Assembly (NCBI GenBank): GCA_902800305.1
Contig: CADCDP010000002.1
Location: forward strand, 62,001 to 126,000
Source of the DNA: an uncultured Bacteroidales bacterium
GTDB taxonomy: Bacteria > Bacteroidota > Bacteroidia > Bacteroidales > Bacteroidaceae
Direction: 5' to 3'
DNA length: 64,000 bases
The notes under the pieces are model-generated. The model was not told the DNA's origin. It did no database searches and saw nothing but the letters and a program-made list of their open reading frames with translations. Made by a program: the position numbers and the translations under genes. Positions within the stretch are counted from its first letter, which is position 1, and every line of letters begins with the position of its first letter. Below, in pieces: positions 1 through 6,629 of the stretch.

Positions 1-31
1 CTCCTGCTATCAATTTTTCTTCTATTGTCAT
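1..31 (-). CDS. 5' end of a gene leaving the window on the left
   Basis: An ATG on the minus strand at 31 opens a frame that runs off the left edge and reads MTIEEKLIAG. It is preceded by a Bacteroidetes -7 promoter element at 53-61. Ten codons are too few to assign a function. The promoter position and the acidic start make a real gene likely. Confidence 0.4.
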   Translation of the reverse strand, partial: MTIEEKLIAG

Positions 32-52
32 TGTTTTAGGGTCTTTTCGGGT

Positions 53-61
53 GCAAAGGTA
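53..61 (-). promoter_or_regulatory. -7 promoter element (TACCTTTGC) for the leftward partial gene
   Basis: The minus strand reads TACCTTTGC, a match to the Bacteroidetes -7 consensus TAnnTTTG, 22 nt before the ATG at 31. No clear -33 TTTG is visible at the usual distance. Confidence 0.5.
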
Positions 62-69
62 CGAATTTT

Positions 70-97
70 AAATGATAAATGATAAATGATAAATGAT
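70..97. repeat. 7-bp tandem repeat (AAATGAT x4)
   Basis: Four perfect tandem copies of AAATGAT lie between the leftward promoter and the family A hairpin at 111-215. It is a simple-sequence tract with no visible coding role. Confidence 0.85.
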
Positions 98-110
98 AAA
101 AATCACTTAT

Positions 111-215
111 TGTAAAGTTTAAAGTTTAGAGTTTAAAGTTTAAAGAGGCTAACGCGACGTTCGGAAACAAGCCGCATGGTCTTTAAACTTTAAACCTTAA
201 ACTTTAAACTTTACA
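111..215. repeat. Family A hairpin repeat, complete copy 1
   Basis: The arms at 111-146 and 180-215 are 36 bp and inverted, with two mismatches. They begin TGTAAAGTTTAAAG and end CTTTAAACTTTACA. The 33-nt loop contains GGCTAACGCG and GCCGCATGG, and similar loops occur in the copies at 5001, 19821, 35697 and 36853. The element could fold as a long RNA hairpin and terminate transcription from the gene at 241-1146. No transposase is nearby, so it is either a MITE or a REP-like element. Confidence 0.9.
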
Positions 216-240
216 GATTTTCACTTATTACTTTTACCTT

Positions 241-1146
241 TCACCTACGTCCCCCTCCGCGTGTGCCGCCTACGTTGCCACGAGTGGGAGTTGGGGCATT
301 GGTGCGAGTTGGGCTGACGTTGCTGACACGGGTGGCTCCTGCTACGCTGCTGCGAGAAGAACTACGCATGTTGCTGTCGCTGCGAGGGTTGGTTGCACCA
401 CCTCCCCTCATGCCGCCTTGAGGCTGGGTCTGTGGACGGGTCTGAGGCTGTGCATTGCCACGGTTGTTGTTCTGTGGAACATTGGGCTGTACATGGCTGC
501 GACCATTGTTTGGGTTGCTGCGTGGAACGTCGCCAGAGGGATGTCCTGTGCGGGGTGCGCCGCCGTCGAAGTGCTGTCCTCCGTGAGGCACTCCACCACG
601 ATGGTTGATGCCAGGAGCTGGGTGTCCACCACGAGGAGTCACAGAGGGTGCTGGGTGTCCACCACGGGGTGCCATCGGACGGAAGAAGTGACCGCCGCCG
701 TAGTGGGCGAGAGGACGGGGTGCGTGGTAGTAGAAGCGATGGCGGCCATAGCGGTCGTAGTCGTAGATGGAGAAGTGCCAGCCACGGTTGGCGAACACGA
801 TGGGACGGTGGAAGTAGCTGTAGCCTATCAGGCGATTCCAGGCGGAGATGCCGAGGAGGGTGCGGAGGGCGAGGTCGCGGGCTTCGCACACCGTGATATA
901 GTCATCGTAGTAGTAGCCGATGGCCACTTCGTCGAGGTAGCTGTTCACGCCCCAAATGTAGTCGTAGTTGATGCGGTACATCTCGTCGATGAGGAAGGGG
1001 TCGGTGATGCCAAGTGTGTAAGCCATGCGGTCGGTCAAGAACCGTGCATTGCTGCGCATGGCTGCGATGCTCATGCTCTGAGCGTTCACTGTTGTTGCTC
1101 CGATGAGGAGAACGATAGCTGCGAGTGTAGTTCTTAAAGCCTTCAT
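241..1146 (-). CDS. secreted low-complexity Gly/Arg/His-rich protein
   Basis: A 301-residue protein with a clear signal peptide (Lys at residue 2, hydrophobic core, probable cleavage after NAQ around residue 23). A roughly 110-residue folded part rich in Tyr and Asp follows. From about residue 140 the protein becomes a low-complexity tail of RGGHPAP-type repeats, then Asn/Gln/Pro- and Gly/Arg-rich sequence ending RGGGRR. I do not recognise the family. It is probably periplasmic or surface-exposed; a basic disordered tail of this kind could bind polyanions, but that is a guess. The gene has its own consensus promoter at 1196-1228. Its stop codon TGA at 241-243 falls at the edge of a repeat-like stretch (220-243) resembling family B arms. 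Confidence 0.75.
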   Translation of the reverse strand: MKALRTTLAAIVLLIGATTVNAQSMSIAAMRSNARFLTDRMAYTLGITDPFLIDEMYRINYDYIWGVNSYLDEVAIGYYYDDYITVCEARDLALRTLLGISAWNRLIGYSYFHRPIVFANRGWHFSIYDYDRYGRHRFYYHAPRPLAHYGGGHFFRPMAPRGGHPAPSVTPRGGHPAPGINHRGGVPHGGQHFDGGAPRTGHPSGDVPRSNPNNGRSHVQPNVPQNNNRGNAQPQTRPQTQPQGGMRGGGATNPRSDSNMRSSSRSSVAGATRVSNVSPTRTNAPTPTRGNVGGTRGGGRR

Positions 1147-1195
1147 AGTCGTATTGTTTTTTTAGAGAGTTAATACTGCTTTTTTGTTTTCTGCT

Positions 1196-1228
1196 GCAAA
1201 GTTACGACAAAAAGAATCCCCCTGCAAA
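1196..1228 (-). promoter_or_regulatory. promoter of the secreted protein at 241-1146
   Basis: On the minus strand TTTG (1225-1228) is followed after 20 nt by TAACTTTGC (1196-1204), a full match to the Bacteroidetes -33/-7 consensus. The -33 element lies inside the left arm of the terminator-like hairpin at 1218-1251, so the end of rnhB transcription and the start of this gene are interleaved. Confidence 0.75.
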
Positions 1229-1251
1229 TGGCTTTTCCTATTTGCAAGGGG
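1218..1251 (-). terminator. rho-independent terminator downstream of rnhB
   Basis: The 12-nt arms at 1218-1229 and 1240-1251 pair with one mismatch around a 10-nt loop. Read leftward, the direction of rnhB, the hairpin is followed by ATTCTTTTT, a fair U-tract. The rightward reading also has a T-run (GGGGTTTTT), so the hairpin could act in both directions. Confidence 0.6.
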
Positions 1252-1258
1252 TTTTTCC

Positions 1259-1867
1259 CTATTGTGTGAAGGGGAGTTCGAGCTGCACCGTTCCCAAGAG
1301 ATTGAAAGTCATTCGGTGGTAGGGCGTAGTGCCATGTGTTTCAATACCTTGCCGATGCTCTTTCGTCGGATAGCCCGCATTGTGGTTCCATCCATAAAAA
1401 GGATATTCTTTGTGCAATTCCTTCATGTAATCGTCGCGATAGGTCTTCGCCAGAATGGAAGCCGCCGCAATGGAGAGGTATTTCCCATCACCTTTGACGA
1501 TGGTGGTGTGAGGCACTCCTGGGTAGGGAAAGAACCTGTTACCGTCGATGATAAGGTTTTCTGGCCTCACTTTTAAGCCATCGATGGCTCGGTGCATGGC
1601 CGTGATGCTGGCACGAAGGATGTTCATCTCGTCAATCTCTTGTGCTGTCACGATGCCCAGTGCCCATGCCACCGCATCACGCTCAATCTCATCGCGCAAC
1701 CGATACCGCTGCTTCGCCGTCAACTGCTTCGAGTCGTTCAGCAGGTCGTTGTGGTAATCCGTCGGCAATATCACCGCCGCCGCATATACACTGCCCGCCA
1801 AGCATCCCCGACCAGCCTCGTCGCAGCCAGCCTCGATGACACCTTCTTTATAATAAGGTAATAGCAT
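1259..1867 (-). CDS. rnhB: ribonuclease HII
   Basis: RNase HII removes RNA from RNA-DNA hybrids, including single misincorporated ribonucleotides. The protein has 202 residues, the normal length. The signature DEAGRG at residues 16-21 carries the first two metal-binding acids. NDSKQL follows, and LIIDGN near residue 108 supplies further family motifs. The ATG overlaps the stop of the upstream dehydrogenase as TAATG (1865-1869), so the two genes are probably translationally coupled. A terminator-like hairpin follows at 1218-1251. Identification is firm. Confidence 0.95.
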   Translation of the reverse strand: MLLPYYKEGVIEAGCDEAGRGCLAGSVYAAAVILPTDYHNDLLNDSKQLTAKQRYRLRDEIERDAVAWALGIVTAQEIDEMNILRASITAMHRAIDGLKVRPENLIIDGNRFFPYPGVPHTTIVKGDGKYLSIAAASILAKTYRDDYMKELHKEYPFYGWNHNAGYPTKEHRQGIETHGTTPYHRMTFNLLGTVQLELPFTQ

Positions 1868-2676
1868 TATTTCGGCTGCTTGCCGATGTAAGCCAAAATG
1901 CCACCATCCACATAGAGCACGTGGCCGTTCACTGCATCGGATGCATGAGAAGCGAGGAACACAGCGGGACCACCAAGTTCTGATGGGTCGAGCCAGCGGC
2001 CAGCAGGGGTCTTGGCGCAGATGAAGGAGTCGAACGGATGGCGAGAACCGTCGGGCTGACGTTCACGGAGAGGTGCTGTCTGAGGCGTGGCGATGTAGCC
2101 AGGGCCGATGCCGTTGCATTGGATGTTGTACTCGCCATACTCCGAGCAGATGTTGCGAGTGAGCATCTTCAAGCCACCCTTGGCAGCAGCGTAGGCCGAC
2201 ACGGTCTCACGACCCAGTTCGCTCATCATCGAGCAGATATTGATAATCTTGCCCTCCTTGCGCTCCATCATTTCGGGTAGCACGGCACTGGCACAGATGA
2301 ACGGAGCCACGAGGTCGATGTCAATCACTTGCTGGAACTCCTGACGTGCCATCTCATGCATTGGGATGCGCTTGATGATGCCAGCGTTGTTCACTAAGAT
2401 GTCAATCTGACCCACTTCCTTGTGAATCGTCTCCACAAGTGCCTTTACACCCTTCTCGTCAGTCACGTCACACACGTAACCCTTCACGTTCGTGATGCCA
2501 GCCTCTTTGTAGTTGTCGAGACCGCGCTGAAGAGCAGCCTCGTTGATGTCGTTGAACACAATCATGTTCGCCCCTGCCTTCACAAAAGCCTTGGCGATGT
2601 TGAAACCGATACCGTAAGAAGCACCTGTAATCCATGCGTTCTTACCTTCCAATGAGAAATTAGATAAATCTGCCAT
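1867..2676 (-). CDS. kduD: SDR-family gluconate 5-dehydrogenase / KduD-type 2-dehydro-3-deoxy-D-gluconate 5-dehydrogenase
   Basis: A 269-residue classical short-chain dehydrogenase. The cofactor-binding TGASYGIG is at residues 17-24, NNAG near residue 96, and the active-site YAAAK near residue 164. The long insertion near GPGYIATPQTAPLRERQPDG and the C-terminal DGG are typical of the KduD / gluconate 5-dehydrogenase group, which interconverts keto-gluconate intermediates of hexuronate breakdown. No other uronate genes are nearby, so the exact substrate is not settled. It is coupled to rnhB by TAATG. The start ATG lies directly after a tandem 19-bp repeat (2675-2712) that forms the 5' leader. 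Confidence 0.8.
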   Translation of the reverse strand: MADLSNFSLEGKNAWITGASYGIGFNIAKAFVKAGANMIVFNDINEAALQRGLDNYKEAGITNVKGYVCDVTDEKGVKALVETIHKEVGQIDILVNNAGIIKRIPMHEMARQEFQQVIDIDLVAPFICASAVLPEMMERKEGKIINICSMMSELGRETVSAYAAAKGGLKMLTRNICSEYGEYNIQCNGIGPGYIATPQTAPLRERQPDGSRHPFDSFICAKTPAGRWLDPSELGGPAVFLASHASDAVNGHVLYVDGGILAYIGKQPK

Positions 2677-2712
2677 AGTGTTAATATATTTAGATAGTGT
2701 TAATATATTTAG
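2675..2712. repeat. tandem 19-bp duplication at the kduD start
   Basis: Two perfect adjacent copies of ATAGTGTTAATATATTTAG (2675-2693 and 2694-2712) cover the translation start and leader of kduD. The duplication repeats the region just 5' of the ATG. No consensus promoter is visible upstream. Confidence 0.85.
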
Positions 2713-2765
2713 TTTAGAATTAGTTTGCTTTGCTAATGCGCCTTCCTATAGGGGACGAATAGGGT

Positions 2766-3743
2766 TCAGAAACGATAGGTCACGCCTAATTGTGTCTTAA
2801 TCAGGAAGTCAACGGGTTCGTCGTAGTCGATACCGTCGAACTTGTCGCCAGTTATGCTCATGTTGCCCTCGAAGTTGAGGGAGAAGTGGGAGTTGAAGCG
2901 ATAGTCGAAGATGAGTCCGAGGCGGAAGGCAAAGGTGGTGACGCTCTTGGGGTCGCCTGCGATGATATTCAACATTCTTTCTGTTTCCGCGGACGTAGTG
3001 CCGTTTTTGGTATTGAGCTTTTTCTCGCCAGTAGAGAGGAGGCCTATACCTGCAAAACCGAGCAGGTGGAAGGGCTTATCGAACTCTCTGGCACGGGAAC
3101 CCACGAAATCGAACAAGATGTCGGCAGAGAGGTCGAACACGCCAAAATGATAGAAGCCGTTGCCTTTGAACATCTCGGAATAAACTTTCCCAGGCTCTCC
3201 GGGTTTCCCAGGGAACAAGTCTAAGCCATTGGGAGCATCCTTCTTGGTAATATCCACATAACCGCTGTCACCTCGGTTCTTCACGTTGGAGTAGCCCAGC
3301 ACGAGCCTACCCGCCATGGAGGGAGTGAAGAATTTGCCGACATAAACATCGAATCCCAACCCCAAGGCATCGCCGAAGTATTTGAAAGTGGGGTGGTCGG
3401 TGATGTTATCAGCCACAGCAAAGTTTGGACCCATCTGGCCACCAATGAACCAAGGCTTGGTGGCGGTGGACGTGTTCTTCACCTTCACTGTCGTCTCCTT
3501 AACTGGTTCGGGTTGGGGAGCGGATGCGTCGATGCTCATTCCGATGGCTTTCTGTTTCTTCGGTGCTTTGCTCGTTTTTGATGCTTTCGGTGTCCGTTCT
3601 TTTTGTTTCTCCTGACTCACTTTGACAGAATCTTTCGTCTCGGTAGTGCCCGAAAAACCATATTTCGACCAGCCTTTGCCAGTCTGACTGTAAGCTGGCA
3701 GCATCAGGAGAGCCAGTACCATGAGTGTTGATAGTCTTTTCAT
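2766..3743 (-). CDS. outer-membrane beta-barrel protein
   Basis: A 325-residue protein with a signal peptide (MKRLSTLMVLALLMLPAYSQ). A Lys-rich, Ser/Thr/Pro-containing linker occupies about residues 40-95. From about residue 98 there are alternating hydrophobic beta-strands (WFIGGQMGPNFAV and later strands), and the protein ends in TYRF, the aromatic C-terminus expected of proteins inserted by BAM. This matches the general outer-membrane beta-barrel family of Bacteroidetes; the cargo is unknown. It lies 24 nt downstream of dusB on the same strand and is probably co-transcribed. Confidence 0.75.
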   Translation of the reverse strand: MKRLSTLMVLALLMLPAYSQTGKGWSKYGFSGTTETKDSVKVSQEKQKERTPKASKTSKAPKKQKAIGMSIDASAPQPEPVKETTVKVKNTSTATKPWFIGGQMGPNFAVADNITDHPTFKYFGDALGLGFDVYVGKFFTPSMAGRLVLGYSNVKNRGDSGYVDITKKDAPNGLDLFPGKPGEPGKVYSEMFKGNGFYHFGVFDLSADILFDFVGSRAREFDKPFHLLGFAGIGLLSTGEKKLNTKNGTTSAETERMLNIIAGDPKSVTTFAFRLGLIFDYRFNSHFSLNFEGNMSITGDKFDGIDYDEPVDFLIKTQLGVTYRF

Positions 3744-3754
3744 GTTTCTTTATT

Positions 3755-3784
3755 CATTTTTCACTTTTCACTCTTCACTTTTTA
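3755..3784. repeat. family B half-element at the dusB 3' end
   Basis: The stretch is built from TTTTCACTTTTCACT-like units, identical in type to the arms of the family B hairpin at 17024-17139. It contains the dusB stop codon and encodes the last residues (VKSEE). Confidence 0.6.
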
Positions 3785-4838
3785 CTATTTTTTCCTTTGC
3801 TTCATCAAGTAGGGCGAAAAGCTCTTCTTGGGTTTCAGCACGAAGAATTCGGATGCGTGTTTGCCTGAAGTCAGGGATGCCTTTGAAAATCGGACTGTTG
3901 GCAAGATGGCGACGCACATGGATGATGCCACCCAGTTCGGTGCGCTTACGTTCTTTGAGGGCGTTGTCCTCACGAAGTGAATAAGCCACACTGGCACGGA
4001 TTTGGCGTTTCAGGACATTCAATTTCCAGTCGAGCGTCATAGTGTCGTCGTGATGCCCCGTGTCAAGATAGGTGCGCACATCCTTGAAAAGCCAAGGCTG
4101 CCCGAAGGTGGCTCGGCCTATCATCACGCCATCCACCCCATAGCGGCGAAAGGCTTCTTCAGCTTGTTCGGCTGTGCAGATGTCACCATTGCCGATGATG
4201 GGGATGTGGATGCGAGGGTCGGCTTTCACCGCTCCGATGAGTGTCCAGTCCGCTTCACCTTGGTACATCTGGCTTCGTGTCCTGCCGTGGATAGTCAGAG
4301 CCTTGATGCCACAATCTTGCAAACGAAGGGCGAGTTCGAGGATGAAAGGACGGTCAGTTGGTGAGCCTGTCTGAATATCTGCATACAATGAAGGCACGTC
4401 CCAACCGAGACGCGTCTTCACCGTAACAGGAATCTTGACTGCTTTCACCACCTCACGGGTGATGTCAAGCATCAGTTGGGGGGTACGCAGCATCCCTGCT
4501 CCAGCACCCTTGCTGGCCACTTTTTTGACAGGACATCCGAAGTTGATGTCCAGCAAATCGGGATGTGCCTCACTTTCAACCATCTTAGCCGCCTCCACCA
4601 TGCTCTCCACATCGCGACCATAAATCTGGATAGCCACGGGACGCTCACGGTCATCGACACGGATTTTCTCCAACGAACGGTTGACGTTACGGATAAGTGC
4701 ATCGGCACTCACAAATTCCGAATAAACCATACTTGCTCCGAACTCCTTGCAGAGCAATCGGAACGCTTGGTCAGTCACGTCCTCCATTGGAGCCAACATG
4801 ACGGGTCGTTCGCCAAGATGGATGTCTCCTATATTCAC
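3768..4838 (-). CDS. dusB: tRNA-dihydrouridine synthase
   Basis: A 356-residue FMN enzyme that reduces uridine to dihydrouridine in tRNA. The N-terminus carries [24 protein letters not shown] contains the catalytic Cys, and KTRLG, HGRTR and GNGDI follow in the order of the Dus TIM barrel. A GTG start is chosen because GTGA overlaps the stop of the upstream rubredoxin gene (4835-4838), indicating coupling. The extreme C-terminus VKSEE is encoded by a family B repeat arm, so the native end may have been altered by insertion. Dus type is assigned by overall similarity, so DusB is likely rather than certain. Confidence 0.92.
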   Translation of the reverse strand: MNIGDIHLGERPVMLAPMEDVTDQAFRLLCKEFGASMVYSEFVSADALIRNVNRSLEKIRVDDRERPVAIQIYGRDVESMVEAAKMVESEAHPDLLDINFGCPVKKVASKGAGAGMLRTPQLMLDITREVVKAVKIPVTVKTRLGWDVPSLYADIQTGSPTDRPFILELALRLQDCGIKALTIHGRTRSQMYQGEADWTLIGAVKADPRIHIPIIGNGDICTAEQAEEAFRRYGVDGVMIGRATFGQPWLFKDVRTYLDTGHHDDTMTLDWKLNVLKRQIRASVAYSLREDNALKERKRTELGGIIHVRRHLANSPIFKGIPDFRQTRIRILRAETQEELFALLDEAKEKIVKSEE

Positions 4839-4996
4839 TCAGCCTCCGAGAACTGGTCTTTGCCTACGCCACAAAGTGGGCATTCGAAATCTTCAGGGAG
4901 GTCTTCAAATGCTGTGCCTGGCTCAATGCCACCTTCTGGATAACCTACCTCTGGGTCGTACTCCCAACCGCAGGTGTCACATACATATTTCTTCAT
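4835..4996 (-). CDS. rubredoxin
   Basis: A 53-residue gene. It begins [16 protein letters not shown] and ends [16 protein letters not shown]. The two CxxC knuckles, CDTCG and CPLCG, bind one iron, and the Gly, Tyr and Pro positions fit classic rubredoxin (about 52-54 residues). It is a cytoplasmic one-electron carrier. It lies 72 nt downstream of rubrerythrin on the same strand, separated by a family A hairpin, and it is a natural electron donor for the peroxidase activity of rubrerythrin. The stop overlaps the dusB GTG start by 4 nt. Confidence 0.95.
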   Translation of the reverse strand: MKKYVCDTCGWEYDPEVGYPEGGIEPGTAFEDLPEDFECPLCGVGKDQFSEAE

Positions 4997-5000
4997 ATTT

Positions 5001-5072
5001 TGTAAAGTTTATAGTTTAAAGTTTAAAGAAGAGGGCTGACGCGATGCACGCCGCATCGTCTTTAAACTTTAC
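5001..5072. repeat. Family A hairpin repeat, short copy 2
   Basis: It starts TGTAAAGTTTATAGTTTAAAG and ends CTTTAAACTTTAC, with a shortened loop GGGCTGACGCG...CGCCGCATCG. It sits between rubrerythrin and rubredoxin. Its right end contains the rubrerythrin stop codon (5069-5071). The hairpin could attenuate transcription between the two genes. Confidence 0.85.
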
Positions 5073-5632
5073 TTAAAGTATCTGTTATACAATCCTTGGA
5101 AGCCAGCACCGTGACGTGCCTCGTCCTTGGCCATCTCGTGAACAGTGTCGTGGATAGCGTCGAGGTTCAGCTTCTTAGCCACCTTGGCAATTTCCAACTT
5201 AGCGGCACAAGCACCTTCCTCAGCTTCCATGCGAGCTTTCAGGTTGGTCTTCGTGTCCCAAACTACCTCGCCAAGCAGCTCTGCAAAACGCGATGCGTGG
5301 TCAGCCTCCTCGTAAGCGTAGCGACGGAAAGCTTCCGATACCTCTGGATAGCCTTCGCGGTCAGCCTGACGAGCCATTGCCAAATACATTCCCACTTCTG
5401 AGCATTCGCCAACAAAATGGTCTTTCAGACCCTGCAGCACGAAAGCACCTTCTTCGCCTTCTGGAATGGCTTTAGCCACACCCAGCTCATGTTCGCATGC
5501 AAAACTCAGTCCTTCAGTCTCTTCTTTCAGCTTGAACTTCTCGCCAGGAACCTTGCACTGAGGACACTTCTCTGGAGGGTTCTCTCCCTCATAAACATAC
5601 CCACAAACGGGGCAAACCCATTTCTTTGCCAT
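5069..5632 (-). CDS. rubrerythrin with N-terminal rubredoxin domain (reverse-type)
   Basis: A 187-residue protein. The rubredoxin-like domain comes first (residues 1-40: [10 protein letters not shown] and CPQCKVPG), and the four-helix ferritin-like di-iron domain follows (about residues 60-187, with [17 protein letters not shown] and EARHGAGF supplying Glu/His ligands). This inverted domain order is known from reverse rubrerythrins of anaerobes, which act as NAD(P)H-dependent peroxide reductases with rubredoxin partners. It fits an anaerobe's oxidative-stress defence. A perfect promoter lies upstream (5687-5718), and rubredoxin follows downstream. The final codon and stop are part of a family A repeat arm. 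Confidence 0.92.
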   Translation of the reverse strand: MAKKWVCPVCGYVYEGENPPEKCPQCKVPGEKFKLKEETEGLSFACEHELGVAKAIPEGEEGAFVLQGLKDHFVGECSEVGMYLAMARQADREGYPEVSEAFRRYAYEEADHASRFAELLGEVVWDTKTNLKARMEAEEGACAAKLEIAKVAKKLNLDAIHDTVHEMAKDEARHGAGFQGLYNRYFK

Positions 5633-5686
5633 AATAATGTTAGATTTTAGTTGTGTTAGTAAATGATGTTATATTAGTAAACCTTT

Positions 5687-5718
5687 GCAAAGATAAGTGA
5701 AAAAACTGCACATACAAA
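5687..5718 (-). promoter_or_regulatory. rubrerythrin promoter
   Basis: On the minus strand TTTG (5715-5718) is followed after 19 nt by TATCTTTGC (5687-5695), an ideal Bacteroidetes promoter 55 nt upstream of the rubrerythrin ATG. Confidence 0.8.
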
Positions 5719-5877
5719 CTTTTTCGGGGAAAAAAACGGCGAAGAACGAAAAAAACTTTGAAGAAAGAGCCTTTTTACATAAAAAGAGCTGCGTCTCAGC
5801 ATAGCCCAAGCAAGCTTGGCTCTGCGTTCGACTTGTATCTTTTTTCTTGTCTTTTTGGCAAAAAATCCCTTCTCCCC

Positions 5878-5910
5878 TTTGAGGGTAAGCGGAAGAATCA
5901 CTATCTTTGC
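5878..5910 (+). promoter_or_regulatory. strong consensus promoter firing into a non-coding stretch
   Basis: TTTG (5878-5881), a 20-nt spacer and TATCTTTGC (5902-5910) form a full consensus promoter on the plus strand. The first long plus-strand ORF begins 336 nt downstream. The intervening 200 nt contain strong hairpins, so the promoter may serve an RNA gene. Confidence 0.75.
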
Positions 5911-5916
5911 TGCGCT

Positions 5917-6135
5917 TTTCCGGAAACCGAAAAGCAACCATGTATCATCATAAACATTGACAGATGAACACATCAAGTTTATTAAACATTCAAAATTATC
6001 TTGTCCGCTACCCCATGAAGACTTGACGCTTCAAGGATAGCTCTATAGAATGTTAACAAACCCATTGTCCGAACTGCATTTACGCAGGGAGGACAGGGAA
6101 TGGTGTGTTCTTTGACTTGCTGTCACATCTTTTTT
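5917..6135 (+). ncRNA. candidate structured small RNA (6S-like architecture)
   Basis: The stretch starts at the expected initiation site of the promoter at 5878-5910 and ends at a T-run (6130-6135). It contains a 5' hairpin at 5914-5935 (GCTTTT and CGG paired with CCGAAAAGC, one bulge). It also has a long hairpin at 6062-6103: CCATT/AATGG, GTCC/GGAC and CTGC/GCAG stems separated by small internal loops. A possible closing stem pairs TGACAG (5958-5963) with CTGTCA (6120-6125). The only ORFs inside are very short. A size near 200 nt with a rod and an internal bubble recalls 6S RNA, but I cannot confirm the family. A long 5' leader of the gene at 6246 is the main alternative. Confidence 0.4.
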
Positions 6136-6245
6136 ACAAAAACATTAGTGTTTGTCCTGACGCTGTCCCCCCTTTCCCCACAAGGAACGGAGGACGGCCC
6201 ACTATTTATGTCCTTTTTATTATCTTTCAACACATTTAATATAAT

Positions 6246-6614
6246 ATGTTTATGATGTACAAAATTAAACTCGAAAACTTAGAAACAGACCTATTTACCA
6301 TGATTGAAGTTCCCGCCAAGATGCGTGTGGAAGAACTGAGTGTGAAAATCAAGATGGTACTCGACCTCCCCTACGTCGATCATGCCCACCACCGCTTTGT
6401 CGCCCGAGGCATCACCTACGTGGTCAACGAACGGGTGGAGTTCGAACCCGAATTTCTTCGGGAATACGACATTCGTCCTGGCCGCTATCGGAGCAGCGAG
6501 CGCATCTCCATCGAACGCATCTTCACATGCACAGGCTCCACCATCCTTTATTACCAAGACTGCCCTTGGGGAAAATATCAGATTCGCTGCACCTTCATGC
6601 AGCGAATCTTGTAA
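6246..6614 (+). CDS. short protein resembling the pRiA4b ORF-3 / TnpR-passenger domain
   Basis: A 122-residue protein. The pattern MYKIKLEN..., then EVPAKMRVEELSVKIKMVL..., then DHAHHRFV resembles the start of the pRiA4b ORF-3 domain, a fold often carried as a passenger of mobile elements. The usual acidic YDFGD segment appears to be replaced by YYQDCPWGKYQIRC. The protein then stops early, so it may be a truncated member. The last codons (6580-6609) are an 11-bp perfect inverted repeat that doubles as a terminator-like hairpin. It converges on hsdR with a 15-nt gap. An alternative start is Met-4. Function unknown. Confidence 0.5.
   Translation: MFMMYKIKLENLETDLFTMIEVPAKMRVEELSVKIKMVLDLPYVDHAHHRFVARGITYVVNERVEFEPEFLREYDIRPGRYRSSERISIERIFTCTGSTILYYQDCPWGKYQIRCTFMQRIL
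6580..6609. terminator. convergent terminator hairpin between hsdR and the gene at 6246
   Basis: AGATTCGCTGC (6580-6590) and GCAGCGAATCT (6599-6609) are perfectly inverted around an 8-nt loop. The hairpin lies inside the last codons of the 6246-6614 gene and 21 nt from the hsdR stop, where two convergent transcripts meet. The T-tracts are weak. Confidence 0.55.
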
Positions 6615-6629
6615 GCACCCTCATGGTAT

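Noticed and set aside
418..1137. 239-codon plus-strand ORF opposite the secreted protein gene
   Set aside because: It is antisense to the repeat-rich gene at 241-1146, and its Val/Ala/Cys-rich composition reflects the complement of Gly/Arg codons.
5669..5976. minus-strand ORFs of 90-100 codons upstream of rubrerythrin
   Set aside because: They overlap the rubrerythrin promoter and the plus-strand promoter, are rich in Phe/Lys/Ser without motifs, and have no Shine-Dalgarno.
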